Positions 48,605 through 57,545 of a stretch of DNA of 64,000 bases are shown here, in pieces. The DNA comes from Pseudomonadota bacterium (GTDB taxonomy: Bacteria > Pseudomonadota > Gammaproteobacteria > Burkholderiales > Rhodocyclaceae). The notes under the pieces were generated by a model, which saw only the letters and a list, made by a program, of their open reading frames with translations, ran no database searches and had not been told where the DNA came from. The stretch lies in NCBI GenBank assembly GCA_018241725.1, contig JAFEDI010000046.1:1-64000 (forward strand), in the 5' to 3' direction. Every line of letters begins with the position of its first letter. Positions within the stretch are counted from its first letter, which is position 1. The position numbers were made by a program, and so were the translations under genes.

Positions 48605-48830
48605 CGTGGAAATGGATTGATCTGGAAACCGGCCTCTGGGGAAAACGCCAACGCGTACCCTCTATCCAGGAGCCGGACGAACCGCGGGACCTGTTCATTC
48701 AGAATCAGTATTATCCATCGCTTATCGTCTCTTCCATGCAGCTTCTTGACTCTGGTCGACAAGCAATTGTGAAATGTGCCGCAACCGGGGCCGCAAGCTA
48801 AACTCTCTGTCCTTCCACGCCCCCGGATCC

Positions 48831-50558
48831 ATGTCTCCAATACTCGCCCGCCTGCTGCCCTTTCTCGCCTGGCGTCGCCAGCTGGATGCCGCCGGCCTGC
48901 GGGCCGACTTGCAGGCCGGCTTCACGGTGGCCCTGGTGGCGATCCCGCAAGCCCTCGCCTACGCCCAGCTGGCCGGCCTGCCGCCCTACGTGGGGCTCTA
49001 CGCGTCGCTGCTGCCGAGCATCGTCGGCGCGCTGTTCGGCTCGTCGGGCCAGCTCAGCACTGGGCCGGTAGCCCTCACCAGCCTGCTCACCGCCACCTCG
49101 CTGGCGCCGCTGGCCCTGCCCGGCTCGGAGACCTACCTGGTGCTGGCAGTGCAGCTGGCACTGTTGGCCGGGCTGCTGCAGCTGGCTTTCGGCGCCCTGC
49201 GCCTGGCCCACTTTGCCGATCTGCTGTCCCATCCGGTACTGCACGGCTTCATCAACGCGTGCTCGCTGCTGATCTGCGTGGCCCAGGTACCGACCCTGCT
49301 CGGCCTGCGCAGCGCCGGCCAGCGCCCCTTCTTCGAAGCCGTGGTGGACCTCACCACCGCACTGCCCGACGCCCACCTCCATTCCGCCGCCCTGGGCCTC
49401 TCAGCCGCCGTGCTGCTGATCGCCCTCAAACGCCTGCTGCCGCGCTGGCCGGGAGTCTTGATCGTGGTCGCCGGCCTCAGCGGAGTGGCCTGGCTGACGG
49501 GCTTCGAATCCGACGGCGGTCACGTGGTCGGCCTGCTCCCCGACGAAACCCTGGCCTTCGCGCTACCGCGCCCGGACTGGGGGCAGATCACCGACCTGTT
49601 GCCGTCGGCCTTCGTACTGGCGCTGGTCAGTTTCCTGGAGGCCATGTCGAGCTGCAAGGTCGCCTCGGCACGCACGGGCGAGCGCTGGGATGGCAACCAG
49701 GAGCTGATCGGCCAGGGCCTCGCCAAGATCACCGCCTCGGTGTGCCAGGCTTACCCCGTCAGCGGCTCCTTCGGCCGCTCGGCCTTCCTGCTCGCCCACG
49801 GCGCACGCACCGGGCTGGCCTCGGTGATCGGCGCGCTGATGGTGCTGGCGGCATTGTTCAGCATGCCCGGCCTGATCGCCCACATTCCGCTGCCAGTGCT
49901 GGCGGCGGTGATCCTGGTGACCCTCGCCGCGCTGCTGTCGCCGGCCCAGCTCAAGGAAGCCTGGCGCGCCAACCGGGACGACGGTCTGGCCGGCACGGTG
50001 AGCTTCGTCGCCACGCTGGCCTTCGCGCCGCATATCGAGATCGGCATCCTGTCGGGGCTGATCCTGTCCCTCGCACTGCTCATCTACCGCAGCATGAAGC
50101 CCCGCGTCGCAGTGCTCGGCCGCCATCCGGACGGCAGCTGGCGCGACGCCGCCCGGTTCAACCTGCCACCGGCCCATCCGCAGCTGGCCATCCTGCGCTT
50201 CGACGGCCCACTGCATTTCGTCAACGCTGCCACCTTCGAAGACGCAGTGCTGGCCGTCGAGCGTGACCACCCGGAACTCAAGGTGCTGCTGCTGTCCTGC
50301 GCCGGCATCAACGACATGGATGCCAGCGGTGTCGAAGCCCTGCGCCGGGTCCACCGTCAGCTGGCTGAAGCCGGCCGTACGCTAGCCTGCTGCGGACTCA
50401 AGAAGCAGGTCATCGATGTGCTGGAGCGCACCGGACTATGGAGTCACCTGGCCGCCCACGCCACGTACCGTACCGAGGATCATGCAGTCACGTACCTCTT
50501 GCCGAGCCTGGCCGAGGTTCCCCCTCCAGCCACCATGCGGCGCGGTTTCGAATGGTGA
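48831..50558 (+). CDS. SulP family anion permease with STAS domain
   Basis: A 575-residue transporter with about 12-14 membrane segments. The typical SulP start is LQAGFTVALVAIPQALAYAQLAGLPPYVGLYASLLPSIVGALFGSS, cited here only as residues about 26-71. SFLEAMSSCKVASARTGERWDGNQELIGQGLAKI and SGSFGRSAF mark the core. A cytoplasmic STAS domain occupies about 450-560 (LKVLLLSCAGINDMDASGVEAL). It imports sulfate or another anion such as bicarbonate. The ATG at 48831 was chosen over an upstream ATG at 48774 by family length and position. Confidence 0.92.
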   Translation: MSPILARLLPFLAWRRQLDAAGLRADLQAGFTVALVAIPQALAYAQLAGLPPYVGLYASLLPSIVGALFGSSGQLSTGPVALTSLLTATSLAPLALPGSETYLVLAVQLALLAGLLQLAFGALRLAHFADLLSHPVLHGFINACSLLICVAQVPTLLGLRSAGQRPFFEAVVDLTTALPDAHLHSAALGLSAAVLLIALKRLLPRWPGVLIVVAGLSGVAWLTGFESDGGHVVGLLPDETLAFALPRPDWGQITDLLPSAFVLALVSFLEAMSSCKVASARTGERWDGNQELIGQGLAKITASVCQAYPVSGSFGRSAFLLAHGARTGLASVIGALMVLAALFSMPGLIAHIPLPVLAAVILVTLAALLSPAQLKEAWRANRDDGLAGTVSFVATLAFAPHIEIGILSGLILSLALLIYRSMKPRVAVLGRHPDGSWRDAARFNLPPAHPQLAILRFDGPLHFVNAATFEDAVLAVERDHPELKVLLLSCAGINDMDASGVEALRRVHRQLAEAGRTLACCGLKKQVIDVLERTGLWSHLAAHATYRTEDHAVTYLLPSLAEVPPPATMRRGFEW

Positions 50559-50663
50559 GGCTGGCTTTGTTGACCTGAGTCGTTGTTATGCCCCTTGCAG
50601 AAGCAGATACTGGTATCCAACCAGGCATTCAAGCTTTCGACTCAAACAACAAGGGAGCGCCTC

Positions 50664-52715
50664 ATGACACCGACCTCGGTACGCGATATCCGTAACCTAA
50701 GCCTGCTCGGCCAGTCCGGGAGCGGAAAGACCACCCTGCTCGAAAAGCTGTTGGCCACCGCCGGTGCCATCGGCAGCCCCGGAACGGTCGAGCGGGGCGA
50801 TACCGTCAGCGACTACGATCCCCAGGAAAAAGCCCTCGGCCATTCCCTCAACAGCACTGTCACCCACCTGGAATGGGCCGGGCACTGGATCAATGCCATC
50901 GACACCCCGGGCCTGCCGGACTTCCTCGGCCGTGCGCTGGCCACCCTGCCGGCGGTGGAAACCGCCGTCGTCGTGATCAACGCCGCCGCCGGCGTCGAAA
51001 CCGTGACCCGCAAGATCATGGAGGCCGCCGTCGGCCAATGCCGGATGATCGTCGTCAATCGCATCGACGCACCGGGCGTGGACTTCGGTGCGCTGCTGGA
51101 ACGCATCGGCGCCTGCTTCGGCAAGGAATGCCTGCCGATCAACCTGCCGGCACCCGGCGGCGAGGCGGTCATCGACTGCTTCTTCGCGCCGGACTACGTC
51201 GCGACCACCGCTTTCTCGAACGTCCGCGAGACCCATGACCGCATCGTGGACCAGGTCGTCGAGTTGGATGAAGAACTGATGGCCGTGTATCTGGAACAGG
51301 GCGAATCCCTGCAACCGGAGCAGCTCCACGACCCGTTCGAGCAGGCCCTGCGCGAAGGCCACCTGATTCCGGTGTGCTTCACGTCGGCACGCAGCGGTGT
51401 CGGCGTAAAGGAATTGCTCGACGTGATGGGGCGCCTGCTGCCCGATCCGACCGAAGGCAATCCGCCGCATTTCCTGAAGGGCGAAGGCGCCACCGCCGAG
51501 CCGGTAGCAGTCAGCACCGACGCAGGCAAACACGTCGTCGCCCATGTGTTCCAGGTCAGCAACGACCCCTTCCGTGGCAAGCTCGGCCTGTTCCGCATCC
51601 ACCAGGGCACCGTCACGCCGAACACCCAGCTCTTCATCGGCGACTCCCGCAAACCCTTCAAGGTCGGCCACCTGCTACGCATACAGGGCAAGAACCAGGT
51701 CGAAATCGAGGCGGGCATTCCCGGCGACATCTGCGCCGTGGCACGCATCGACGAGATCCACCGGGACGCGGTACTCCACGACGCCCACGACGAGGACCAC
51801 TACCACCTCGCCCCGCCGGCCTACCCGCAACCGGTATTCGGCCTGGCCCTGGCCGCCGAAAAGCACGGCGACGAGCAGAAGCTCTCCGAAGCCCTCCACC
51901 GCCTCCTCGATGAAGACCCCTGCCTGGCTGTCGAGCACGACCTGCAGGCCAAGGAAACGGTGATCCGCGGCCTCGGCGAAGTGCATCTCAAGTCGCTGCT
52001 GGAAACCCTCAAGGCACGCTGGAACCTCAACCTCACCACCAAGCCGCCGGCCATCCCCTACAGGGAAACCGTCGCCGGCACGGCGGAAGCCCGCTACCGC
52101 CACAAGAAACAGAGTGGTGGCGCCGGCCAGTTCGGTGAAGTCGCTCTGCGCGTCGAGGCGCTGGAGCGTGGCGCCGGCGTGCACTTCGCCGACGAGGTGA
52201 AGGGCGGCACCATTCCCGGCAACTTCATGCCGGCAGTGGAGAAAGGCGTCCGCCAGGCCATCAGCGAGGGCGTGCTGAGCGGCTTCCCGTTGCAGGACAT
52301 CCGCGTGGTGGTCTTCGACGGCAAGCACCACACCGTCGACTCCAACGAGGTTTCCTTCGTCACCGCCGCCCGCCACGCCGTACAGGAAGCCGTCCAGGGC
52401 GCTCGCCCGGTAGTGCTTGAGCCGCTGGTGACGCTCACCGTACGGGTCGCCGACGAGCACTTCGGCGGCATCAGCGCCGAGCTTTCAGGGCGCCGTGGCC
52501 GTGTCACCGGCACCGACAGCCCGCAACCCGGCTGGACCGAGATAACCAGCGTGGTGCCAATGGCCGAGATGGAAGGTTTCGAATCCCGCCTCAAGTCCAT
52601 CAGCGGCGGCGACGGCAGCTGCAGCGTGGTCTTCAGCCACTACGAGCCGGCCCCGGCCGAAGTGCAGCAGCGCCTCGCCCGCGAACACGCTGGCCGGCGC
52701 GGCGGCGAGCAGTAG
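50664..52715 (+). CDS. Elongation factor G-like GTPase (EF-G paralogue)
   Basis: A 683-residue translation-factor family protein. The G domain has P-loop GQSGSGKT (16-23) instead of AHIDAGKT, and the G3 motif is DTPGLPDF (80-87) instead of DTPGHVDF. G4 is VNRID. Domains II-V follow the EF-G order, with GGAGQFGEVALRVEAL and PGNFMPAVEKGVRQA typical of domain IV. Lack of the G3 histidine and of the standard switch suggests slow or different GTP hydrolysis. Such EF-G-like proteins are known as accessory paralogues whose role is unclear. The ATG at 50664 has an AAGGGAG site upstream. Confidence 0.9.
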   Translation: MTPTSVRDIRNLSLLGQSGSGKTTLLEKLLATAGAIGSPGTVERGDTVSDYDPQEKALGHSLNSTVTHLEWAGHWINAIDTPGLPDFLGRALATLPAVETAVVVINAAAGVETVTRKIMEAAVGQCRMIVVNRIDAPGVDFGALLERIGACFGKECLPINLPAPGGEAVIDCFFAPDYVATTAFSNVRETHDRIVDQVVELDEELMAVYLEQGESLQPEQLHDPFEQALREGHLIPVCFTSARSGVGVKELLDVMGRLLPDPTEGNPPHFLKGEGATAEPVAVSTDAGKHVVAHVFQVSNDPFRGKLGLFRIHQGTVTPNTQLFIGDSRKPFKVGHLLRIQGKNQVEIEAGIPGDICAVARIDEIHRDAVLHDAHDEDHYHLAPPAYPQPVFGLALAAEKHGDEQKLSEALHRLLDEDPCLAVEHDLQAKETVIRGLGEVHLKSLLETLKARWNLNLTTKPPAIPYRETVAGTAEARYRHKKQSGGAGQFGEVALRVEALERGAGVHFADEVKGGTIPGNFMPAVEKGVRQAISEGVLSGFPLQDIRVVVFDGKHHTVDSNEVSFVTAARHAVQEAVQGARPVVLEPLVTLTVRVADEHFGGISAELSGRRGRVTGTDSPQPGWTEITSVVPMAEMEGFESRLKSISGGDGSCSVVFSHYEPAPAEVQQRLAREHAGRRGGEQ

Positions 52716-52819
52716 CAGCACAAGCATGAAACGCGAGGGCGGCCGAGCAGCGGCCGCCCGCGTCCTTGCGAGCGGCGCCGGGCTCCGGGATGAAGCCGCC
52801 CCTCTCCCGGCCCAAGCAT

Positions 52820-53071
52820 CGACCCTCGGACTTGAACCCCTGACACGCCGATTTGAACCCTTTCAGCGCTGAGCGTCACGGGTTCATCTTTACGTTGCGG
52901 GGGTTCATCGCGAACTTGAACCACTTCAAATCCGGATCTCGACAATTCAAGGCCCGGCCCCGAAGGTTCCAATCCGCAGCGCACATGTTCAAATCGCGGC
53001 GTCAGGCGTTCAAGTCCGCGCATCCCGGGTTCAAGCTTGCGGATCGACACTTCAAGTCCGCGCCCCGCCGC
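52820..53071 (+). repeat. In-phase 21-bp degenerate tandem repeat array
   Basis: About twelve contiguous units of exactly 21 bases lie between two convergent genes. The anchor TTCA(A/T)(G/A) starts at 52862, 52883, 52904, 52925, 52946, 52967 (TTCCAA), 52988, 53009, 53030 and 53051, each 21 apart. The first two units carry TTGAACCC at 52832 and 52853, again 21 apart, and 52916 keeps the same phase. A typical late unit starts TTCAAGTCCGCG and then varies. As 21 is seven codons, each frame reads as heptapeptides: on plus xFK(S/A)xxx, on minus (G/R)(L/F)Exxxx. There are no spacers. It ends at the hrpA stop codon. Confidence 0.85.
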
Positions 53072-53075
53072 CTCC

Positions 53076-56000
53076 TCAACGCGGCCGGCTGTCCCAGATC
53101 TTCTGCAGGCGCTTCACCGATACCGGCATCGGCGTCTTCAATTCCTGCGCGAACAGGCCGACGCGCAACTCCTCCAGCAGCCAGCGGAACTCCTCCAGCA
53201 ACGGATCGGTGACGCCGGCCTTGGCCTTGGCCAGCCATTCCCGCTCATAGGGCTGGGCCAGGCTCTTCCAGTCGGCCATCAGCTGGCCGTCGCGGGCGGG
53301 ATTGGTGCGCAGCTTGTCGATGCGCACCGTGGCCCCCTTCAGGTAGCGCGGAATCTGCGCGATGCGCTCGTAGGGCAAAGCCACCAGGAAATTCTTCGGC
53401 ATCAGCTTGGCAACCTGGGCGTTGATGTCGGCCACCACGTCCGGGAAAGTTTTCAGGCCGGCCAAGCGCTTGGTCAGCGTGGCGTGCTCGACGATCAGCT
53501 GACCCGTCAGGCGCATCAGCTCCTGAGCCACCAGCGTGATGCGCGGCTTGGCCTCCTGGCAGCGCTTGGCAAAAGCGTCGGCGTCCGCCGGCAGGGGCTC
53601 GAGCAGGCAGCAGCGCTCCAGCGTTGCCGTCACCAGCTGGGCCTTCAGCTCCGCCTCGGTGCCGTAGTTGATGAACTGCAGGGCCAGTTCGCGGATGCCC
53701 GGCAACTTCTCGATGGCCTTCACCTGGGCCGACAGCTCCAGCGCGAACAGCCGCGCGAGGCCGCCGCGATGGACCTTGGCGGCCTCCTCCGGGGTGTCGT
53801 AGGGACGCAGGGAGACGCTGCTGCCGTCGTCGTGCAGGGCCGGGAAACCGACGATCTCGCGACCGGCGACCTTCACTTCGAGCAGTTCCGGGAGCGCGCC
53901 GAAGGTCCAGCCGGTGAAGCCGGACAAGGTCTTTTCGGCAACGGTAGCCGGGGCTGCAGCAGGCGCCGGAGCAGACTTGCCGCCGGCAGGCGGCGCCGCC
54001 TTCTTTGGCGCCGGCGCGTCCGATGCCGCCGGTACGATGCGCGCGCTCTGGAAGCGGGCCGCCACCTGGTCGCGGTACTTGGCGCGCAGCTCGACCAGGT
54101 TGCGGGACTGGCCGAGGATGCGGCCGTGCTCGTCCTGCACCCGGAAGTTCATGAAACAATGGGGATTGAGGTTCTCCGGGCGGAAGCTCTCCATCGGCAG
54201 CTTGAGGGACACCCGCTCCTCGACGAAGCGCTGCAGCATCTTGATCAACGGCTCGTCGGTGTCGAACTCGCCGGCGTCGTAGCGCTCCATGAAGGCCGCC
54301 GCGCTGTCGGCCATAGGCTGCAGGCGGTGGCGGTGCTTTTGCGGCACGGTGCGCAACAGCGCATTCACCTTCTCCTCCAGCAGGCCCGGCACCAACCATT
54401 CGCAGCGGTTGGCGGGGATCTGGTTGAGCATCGCCAGCGGCACCGTCAGCGTCACCCCGTCGTCGGCTCCGCCGGGCTCGTGCAGGTAGGCGAGCTTGAG
54501 CTTCTGGCCGAGGACTTCGAGGTTCGACGGGAAGCGGTCGGTGGTGATGCCCTCGGCGTCGTGGCGCATCAGCTGGTCGCGGGTCAGCTGCAGGGTCTTC
54601 GGCGCCTTCTTCTCGGCGTCCTTGCGCCAGGCCTCGAAGCTGGCCATGTCGAGCACTTCGGGCGGCAGCTTGGCATCGTAGAAGGCGTAGATCAGTTCCT
54701 CGTCCACCAGCACGTCGGGACGGCGGGACTTGTGCTCCAGGCGTTCGATCTCCGCCACCAGGCGCCGGTTATGGGCCAGGAAGGCCATGCCGCGGGCCGG
54801 CCCCTCGGCGATCTCGCCCTGCACGAGCCCTTCGCGGATGAACAGCTCGCGGCACAGAGCCGGATCGATCTCCCGGTAGCTCACGCCGCGGCGCGGATAG
54901 ACGGTCAGCCCGTACAGGGTGCCGCGCTCCCAGGCACGCACGGCGCCGCTGGCCTTCGACCAGTGGGGTTCGGAGATATTGCGCTTGAGCAGGTGCCCGC
55001 CGACCTCCTCCAGCCATTCCGGCTCGATGCGCGCCAGGCAGCGGCCAAACAGGCGGGACGTATCCACCAGCTCGGCGCACATGATCCATTTGCCGGCCTT
55101 CTTGGCGATGGCGGAGCCCGGATGGGGCCAGAACTTGATGCCTCGAGCCCCCAGATAGCTGCCGGCGGCGGGGCCCGAGGCATCCTCGATCTTGCAGCCC
55201 ACGTGGCCCATCAGGCCGGTCAGCAGGGCCTTGTGGATCGCCTCGTAGCTGGCCGCCTCCTTGTTCTCCTTCCAGCCGTGCTCGGTGCACAGGGTATGCA
55301 GCTGGGTGAACACGTCGCGCCATTCGCGCAGGCGCAGCCAGGACAGGAAGTTCTGCTTGCACCAGGCCTTCTGCTTGCTGGAGCTCTCGTGGCGCTGGAC
55401 TTCGTCCCAGGCCTTCCACAGGTTCCAGTACCACAGGAACTCGGACTTCTGGCTCTCCTCCGGGCCGCGGAAGCGCGCGTGGGCCTGGTCGGCGGCGGCC
55501 TGGCGCTCGGGCGGACGCTCGCGCACGTCCTGCGTGGACAGCGCGGCGGCGATCACCAGCACTTCGGAAAGACTGGCCCGGTCGCGGGCAGCCAGGATCA
55601 TGCGGCCGATCTTCGGGTCGAGGGGCAACTTGGCCAGCTCGCGGCCGATCGGCGTGAGCTTCATCGTCGCCGCCCCCTCGACTTCCTCCACCGCCCCGAG
55701 CTCGGCCAGCAGCTGGTAGCCGTCGGCCACCATACGCGGCAGCGGTGCGTCGATGAAGGGGAACTCGGCCACTTCGCCGAGCTTGAGGGACTTCATGCGC
55801 AGGATCACCCCGGCCAGGGACGAGCGCAGGATTTCCGGATCGGTGTGGGCCGAGCGCTTGTTGAAGTCGTCCTCGTCGTAAAGGCGGAAGCAGATGCCGT
55901 CGCTGACCCGGCCGCAGCGGCCGGCCCGCTGGCGGGCGGCGGACTGGGCAACCTTCTCGATCTGCAACTGCTCGACCTTGTTGCGGTGGCTGTAGCGCTT

Positions 56001-57170
56001 GACCCGCGCCAGGCCAGTATCCACCACGTAGCGGATGCCCGGCACGGTCAGCGAGGTTTCCGCCACGTTAGTGGCCAACACGACGCGACGCCCCTTCGAC
56101 GGCGCGAAGACCCGTGCCTGCTCCTGCGCCGACTGGCGCGCGAACAGCGGCAGGATCTCGGTACCGGCAGCGTGATGGGCCTTGCGCAGCGCTTCGGCAG
56201 CCTCGCGGATCTCCCGCTCGCCGGGCAGGAAGACCAGCACGTCGCCGGGACCGCTGCGATGAGCTTCGTCGACCGCGTCCACCAACGCGTCGTAAAGGTC
56301 GCGGTCCGGGCCGCGGTTGTCCTGGCGCGGCGGCGCTTCGCCCGGCCGCACCGGCTTGGGCTCGTCCCGCTCCACCGGCCGGTAGCGCATCTCGATGGGG
56401 AACAGGCGGCCGGACACCTCGATGACCGGCGCCGGCTTGTCCTCGGTGCCGAAATGGCGGGCGAAGCGCTCCGCGTCCAGCGTTGCAGAGGTGACGATCA
56501 GCTTCAGGTCCGGCCGCTTGGCCAGCAGCTGGCGCAGGTAGCCGAGCAGGAAATCGATGTTCAGGCTGCGTTCGTGGGCCTCGTCTATGATCAAAGTGTC
56601 ATAGGCCGAGAGCAGCGGGTCGCCCTGGGTTTCGGCAAGCAGGATGCCGTCCGTCATCAGCTTGATGTAGCTCTGCGGACCGATGCGGTCGGTAAAGCGG
56701 ATCTTGTAGCCGACGGTGCTGCCCAGCTCGCTCTTCAGCTCCTGGGCGATGCGGCTGGCGGTGGCGCGGGCGGCGATCCGCCGCGGCTGGGTGTGGCCGA
56801 TCAGGCCCGACACGCCACGGCCGAGCTCCAGACAGATCTTGGGCAGCTGGGTGGTCTTGCCGGAACCGGTCTCGCCGCAGACGATGACCACCTGGTGCTC
56901 GCGGATCGCAGCGGCGATCTCGTCCTTGCGCTGGTTGACCGGCAGATCGGGCGGAAAGTCCGGCTTGGGCAGCGCGTTGGCGCGGGCGATCAGCTTCGCT
57001 GCCGAAGCGGCGATGCGCAGGCGCAGCGCCTCCGGCAGCTCGTCGAGGCTGCGCGGGCGCTTGGGCAGGCGGCGCAGGTCGCGGCGCAGCCCGGGCCGGT
57101 CGGCGGACAGGCATTCTTCGAGCAGGGAATAAGGATCGTTGCGGTCGGGCCGGGGTTGCGGTGATGCCAT
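53076..57170 (-). CDS. hrpA: ATP-dependent RNA helicase HrpA
   Basis: A DEAH-box RNA helicase of 1364 residues (E. coli HrpA has about 1300). Motif I GETGSGKT is at 99-106 and DEAH at 196-199; SAT (TSATLD) and QRAGRCGR are also present. After the helicase core come the HA2 and OB domains and the long DUF3418 C-terminal region. In E. coli it acts in rescue of stalled ribosomes and in mRNA processing. An Ala/Pro-rich insertion lies near 1050-1090. The start at 57170 (MASPQPRPDR) fits better than an upstream ATG at 57221. It is convergent with the EF-G-like gene across the 21-bp repeats. Confidence 0.95.
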   Translation of the reverse strand: MASPQPRPDRNDPYSLLEECLSADRPGLRRDLRRLPKRPRSLDELPEALRLRIAASAAKLIARANALPKPDFPPDLPVNQRKDEIAAAIREHQVVIVCGETGSGKTTQLPKICLELGRGVSGLIGHTQPRRIAARATASRIAQELKSELGSTVGYKIRFTDRIGPQSYIKLMTDGILLAETQGDPLLSAYDTLIIDEAHERSLNIDFLLGYLRQLLAKRPDLKLIVTSATLDAERFARHFGTEDKPAPVIEVSGRLFPIEMRYRPVERDEPKPVRPGEAPPRQDNRGPDRDLYDALVDAVDEAHRSGPGDVLVFLPGEREIREAAEALRKAHHAAGTEILPLFARQSAQEQARVFAPSKGRRVVLATNVAETSLTVPGIRYVVDTGLARVKRYSHRNKVEQLQIEKVAQSAARQRAGRCGRVSDGICFRLYDEDDFNKRSAHTDPEILRSSLAGVILRMKSLKLGEVAEFPFIDAPLPRMVADGYQLLAELGAVEEVEGAATMKLTPIGRELAKLPLDPKIGRMILAARDRASLSEVLVIAAALSTQDVRERPPERQAAADQAHARFRGPEESQKSEFLWYWNLWKAWDEVQRHESSSKQKAWCKQNFLSWLRLREWRDVFTQLHTLCTEHGWKENKEAASYEAIHKALLTGLMGHVGCKIEDASGPAAGSYLGARGIKFWPHPGSAIAKKAGKWIMCAELVDTSRLFGRCLARIEPEWLEEVGGHLLKRNISEPHWSKASGAVRAWERGTLYGLTVYPRRGVSYREIDPALCRELFIREGLVQGEIAEGPARGMAFLAHNRRLVAEIERLEHKSRRPDVLVDEELIYAFYDAKLPPEVLDMASFEAWRKDAEKKAPKTLQLTRDQLMRHDAEGITTDRFPSNLEVLGQKLKLAYLHEPGGADDGVTLTVPLAMLNQIPANRCEWLVPGLLEEKVNALLRTVPQKHRHRLQPMADSAAAFMERYDAGEFDTDEPLIKMLQRFVEERVSLKLPMESFRPENLNPHCFMNFRVQDEHGRILGQSRNLVELRAKYRDQVAARFQSARIVPAASDAPAPKKAAPPAGGKSAPAPAAAPATVAEKTLSGFTGWTFGALPELLEVKVAGREIVGFPALHDDGSSVSLRPYDTPEEAAKVHRGGLARLFALELSAQVKAIEKLPGIRELALQFINYGTEAELKAQLVTATLERCCLLEPLPADADAFAKRCQEAKPRITLVAQELMRLTGQLIVEHATLTKRLAGLKTFPDVVADINAQVAKLMPKNFLVALPYERIAQIPRYLKGATVRIDKLRTNPARDGQLMADWKSLAQPYEREWLAKAKAGVTDPLLEEFRWLLEELRVGLFAQELKTPMPVSVKRLQKIWDSRPR

Positions 57171-57545
57171 GGGGGAATACAGCGAAAGACGATTGATGAA
57201 GGCCCGCGCGCCAATCGGCAACGAACCGCAGGCGACGGGTTCGGACGCTCAGCTACGCCAGCCATGCACGGTCCATACACCCCGCGCGGTCATGCCCAGG
57301 GGGCCGCACCGATGCCGATGGCGACGAGAGCCTGCGTCGGAAAGTGTTGGACATGATCAGACATGGCCGCGGATTTTACCCCGCCGACGCCAACGCCGCC
57401 GGCAAAAGCCTCAAGAACCGGCGTGGTGCCGCCGATAGCGATCATATCCGCGCAGATGCACAGCCCCGCAGGAAGCTGCGGCGGCAGGGCGCAGACAAAC
57501 GGCGGCTCGGCGACGCCGAAAGACCGCCGCATAAATGGAGACACG
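57171..57545. other. 375-base divergent intergenic region
   Basis: It separates the hrpA start (-) from the signalling operon start (+). I see no supported gene here: open frames in it have no good start or composition. There is a GGAG ribosome site at about 57537, just before the 57546 ATG. I saw no clear -35/-10 pair, and no tRNA, repeat or terminator. Confidence 0.5.

Noticed and set aside
48740..48790. Sigma70 promoter TTGACT - 17 - GTGAAA before the SulP gene
   Set aside because: The -35 is good, but the -10 matches poorly, so I did not list it as a feature.
52967..52998. tRNA T-arm-like GGTTCCAATCC / GTTCAAATC
   Set aside because: These are members of the 21-bp repeat; no acceptor stem, D-arm or anticodon arm can be drawn around them.
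52820..53071. CRISPR array
   Set aside because: The 21-base units are contiguous and degenerate, with no unique spacers of constant length, no leader and no cas genes in the window.
53037..57164. Very long plus-strand open frame (about 1375 codons) opposite hrpA
   Set aside because: It is exactly antisense to a convincing 1364-residue helicase. At this GC content long shadow frames are common; the sequence shows no domain and is His/Gly/Leu-repetitive in the manner of antisense GC-rich DNA.
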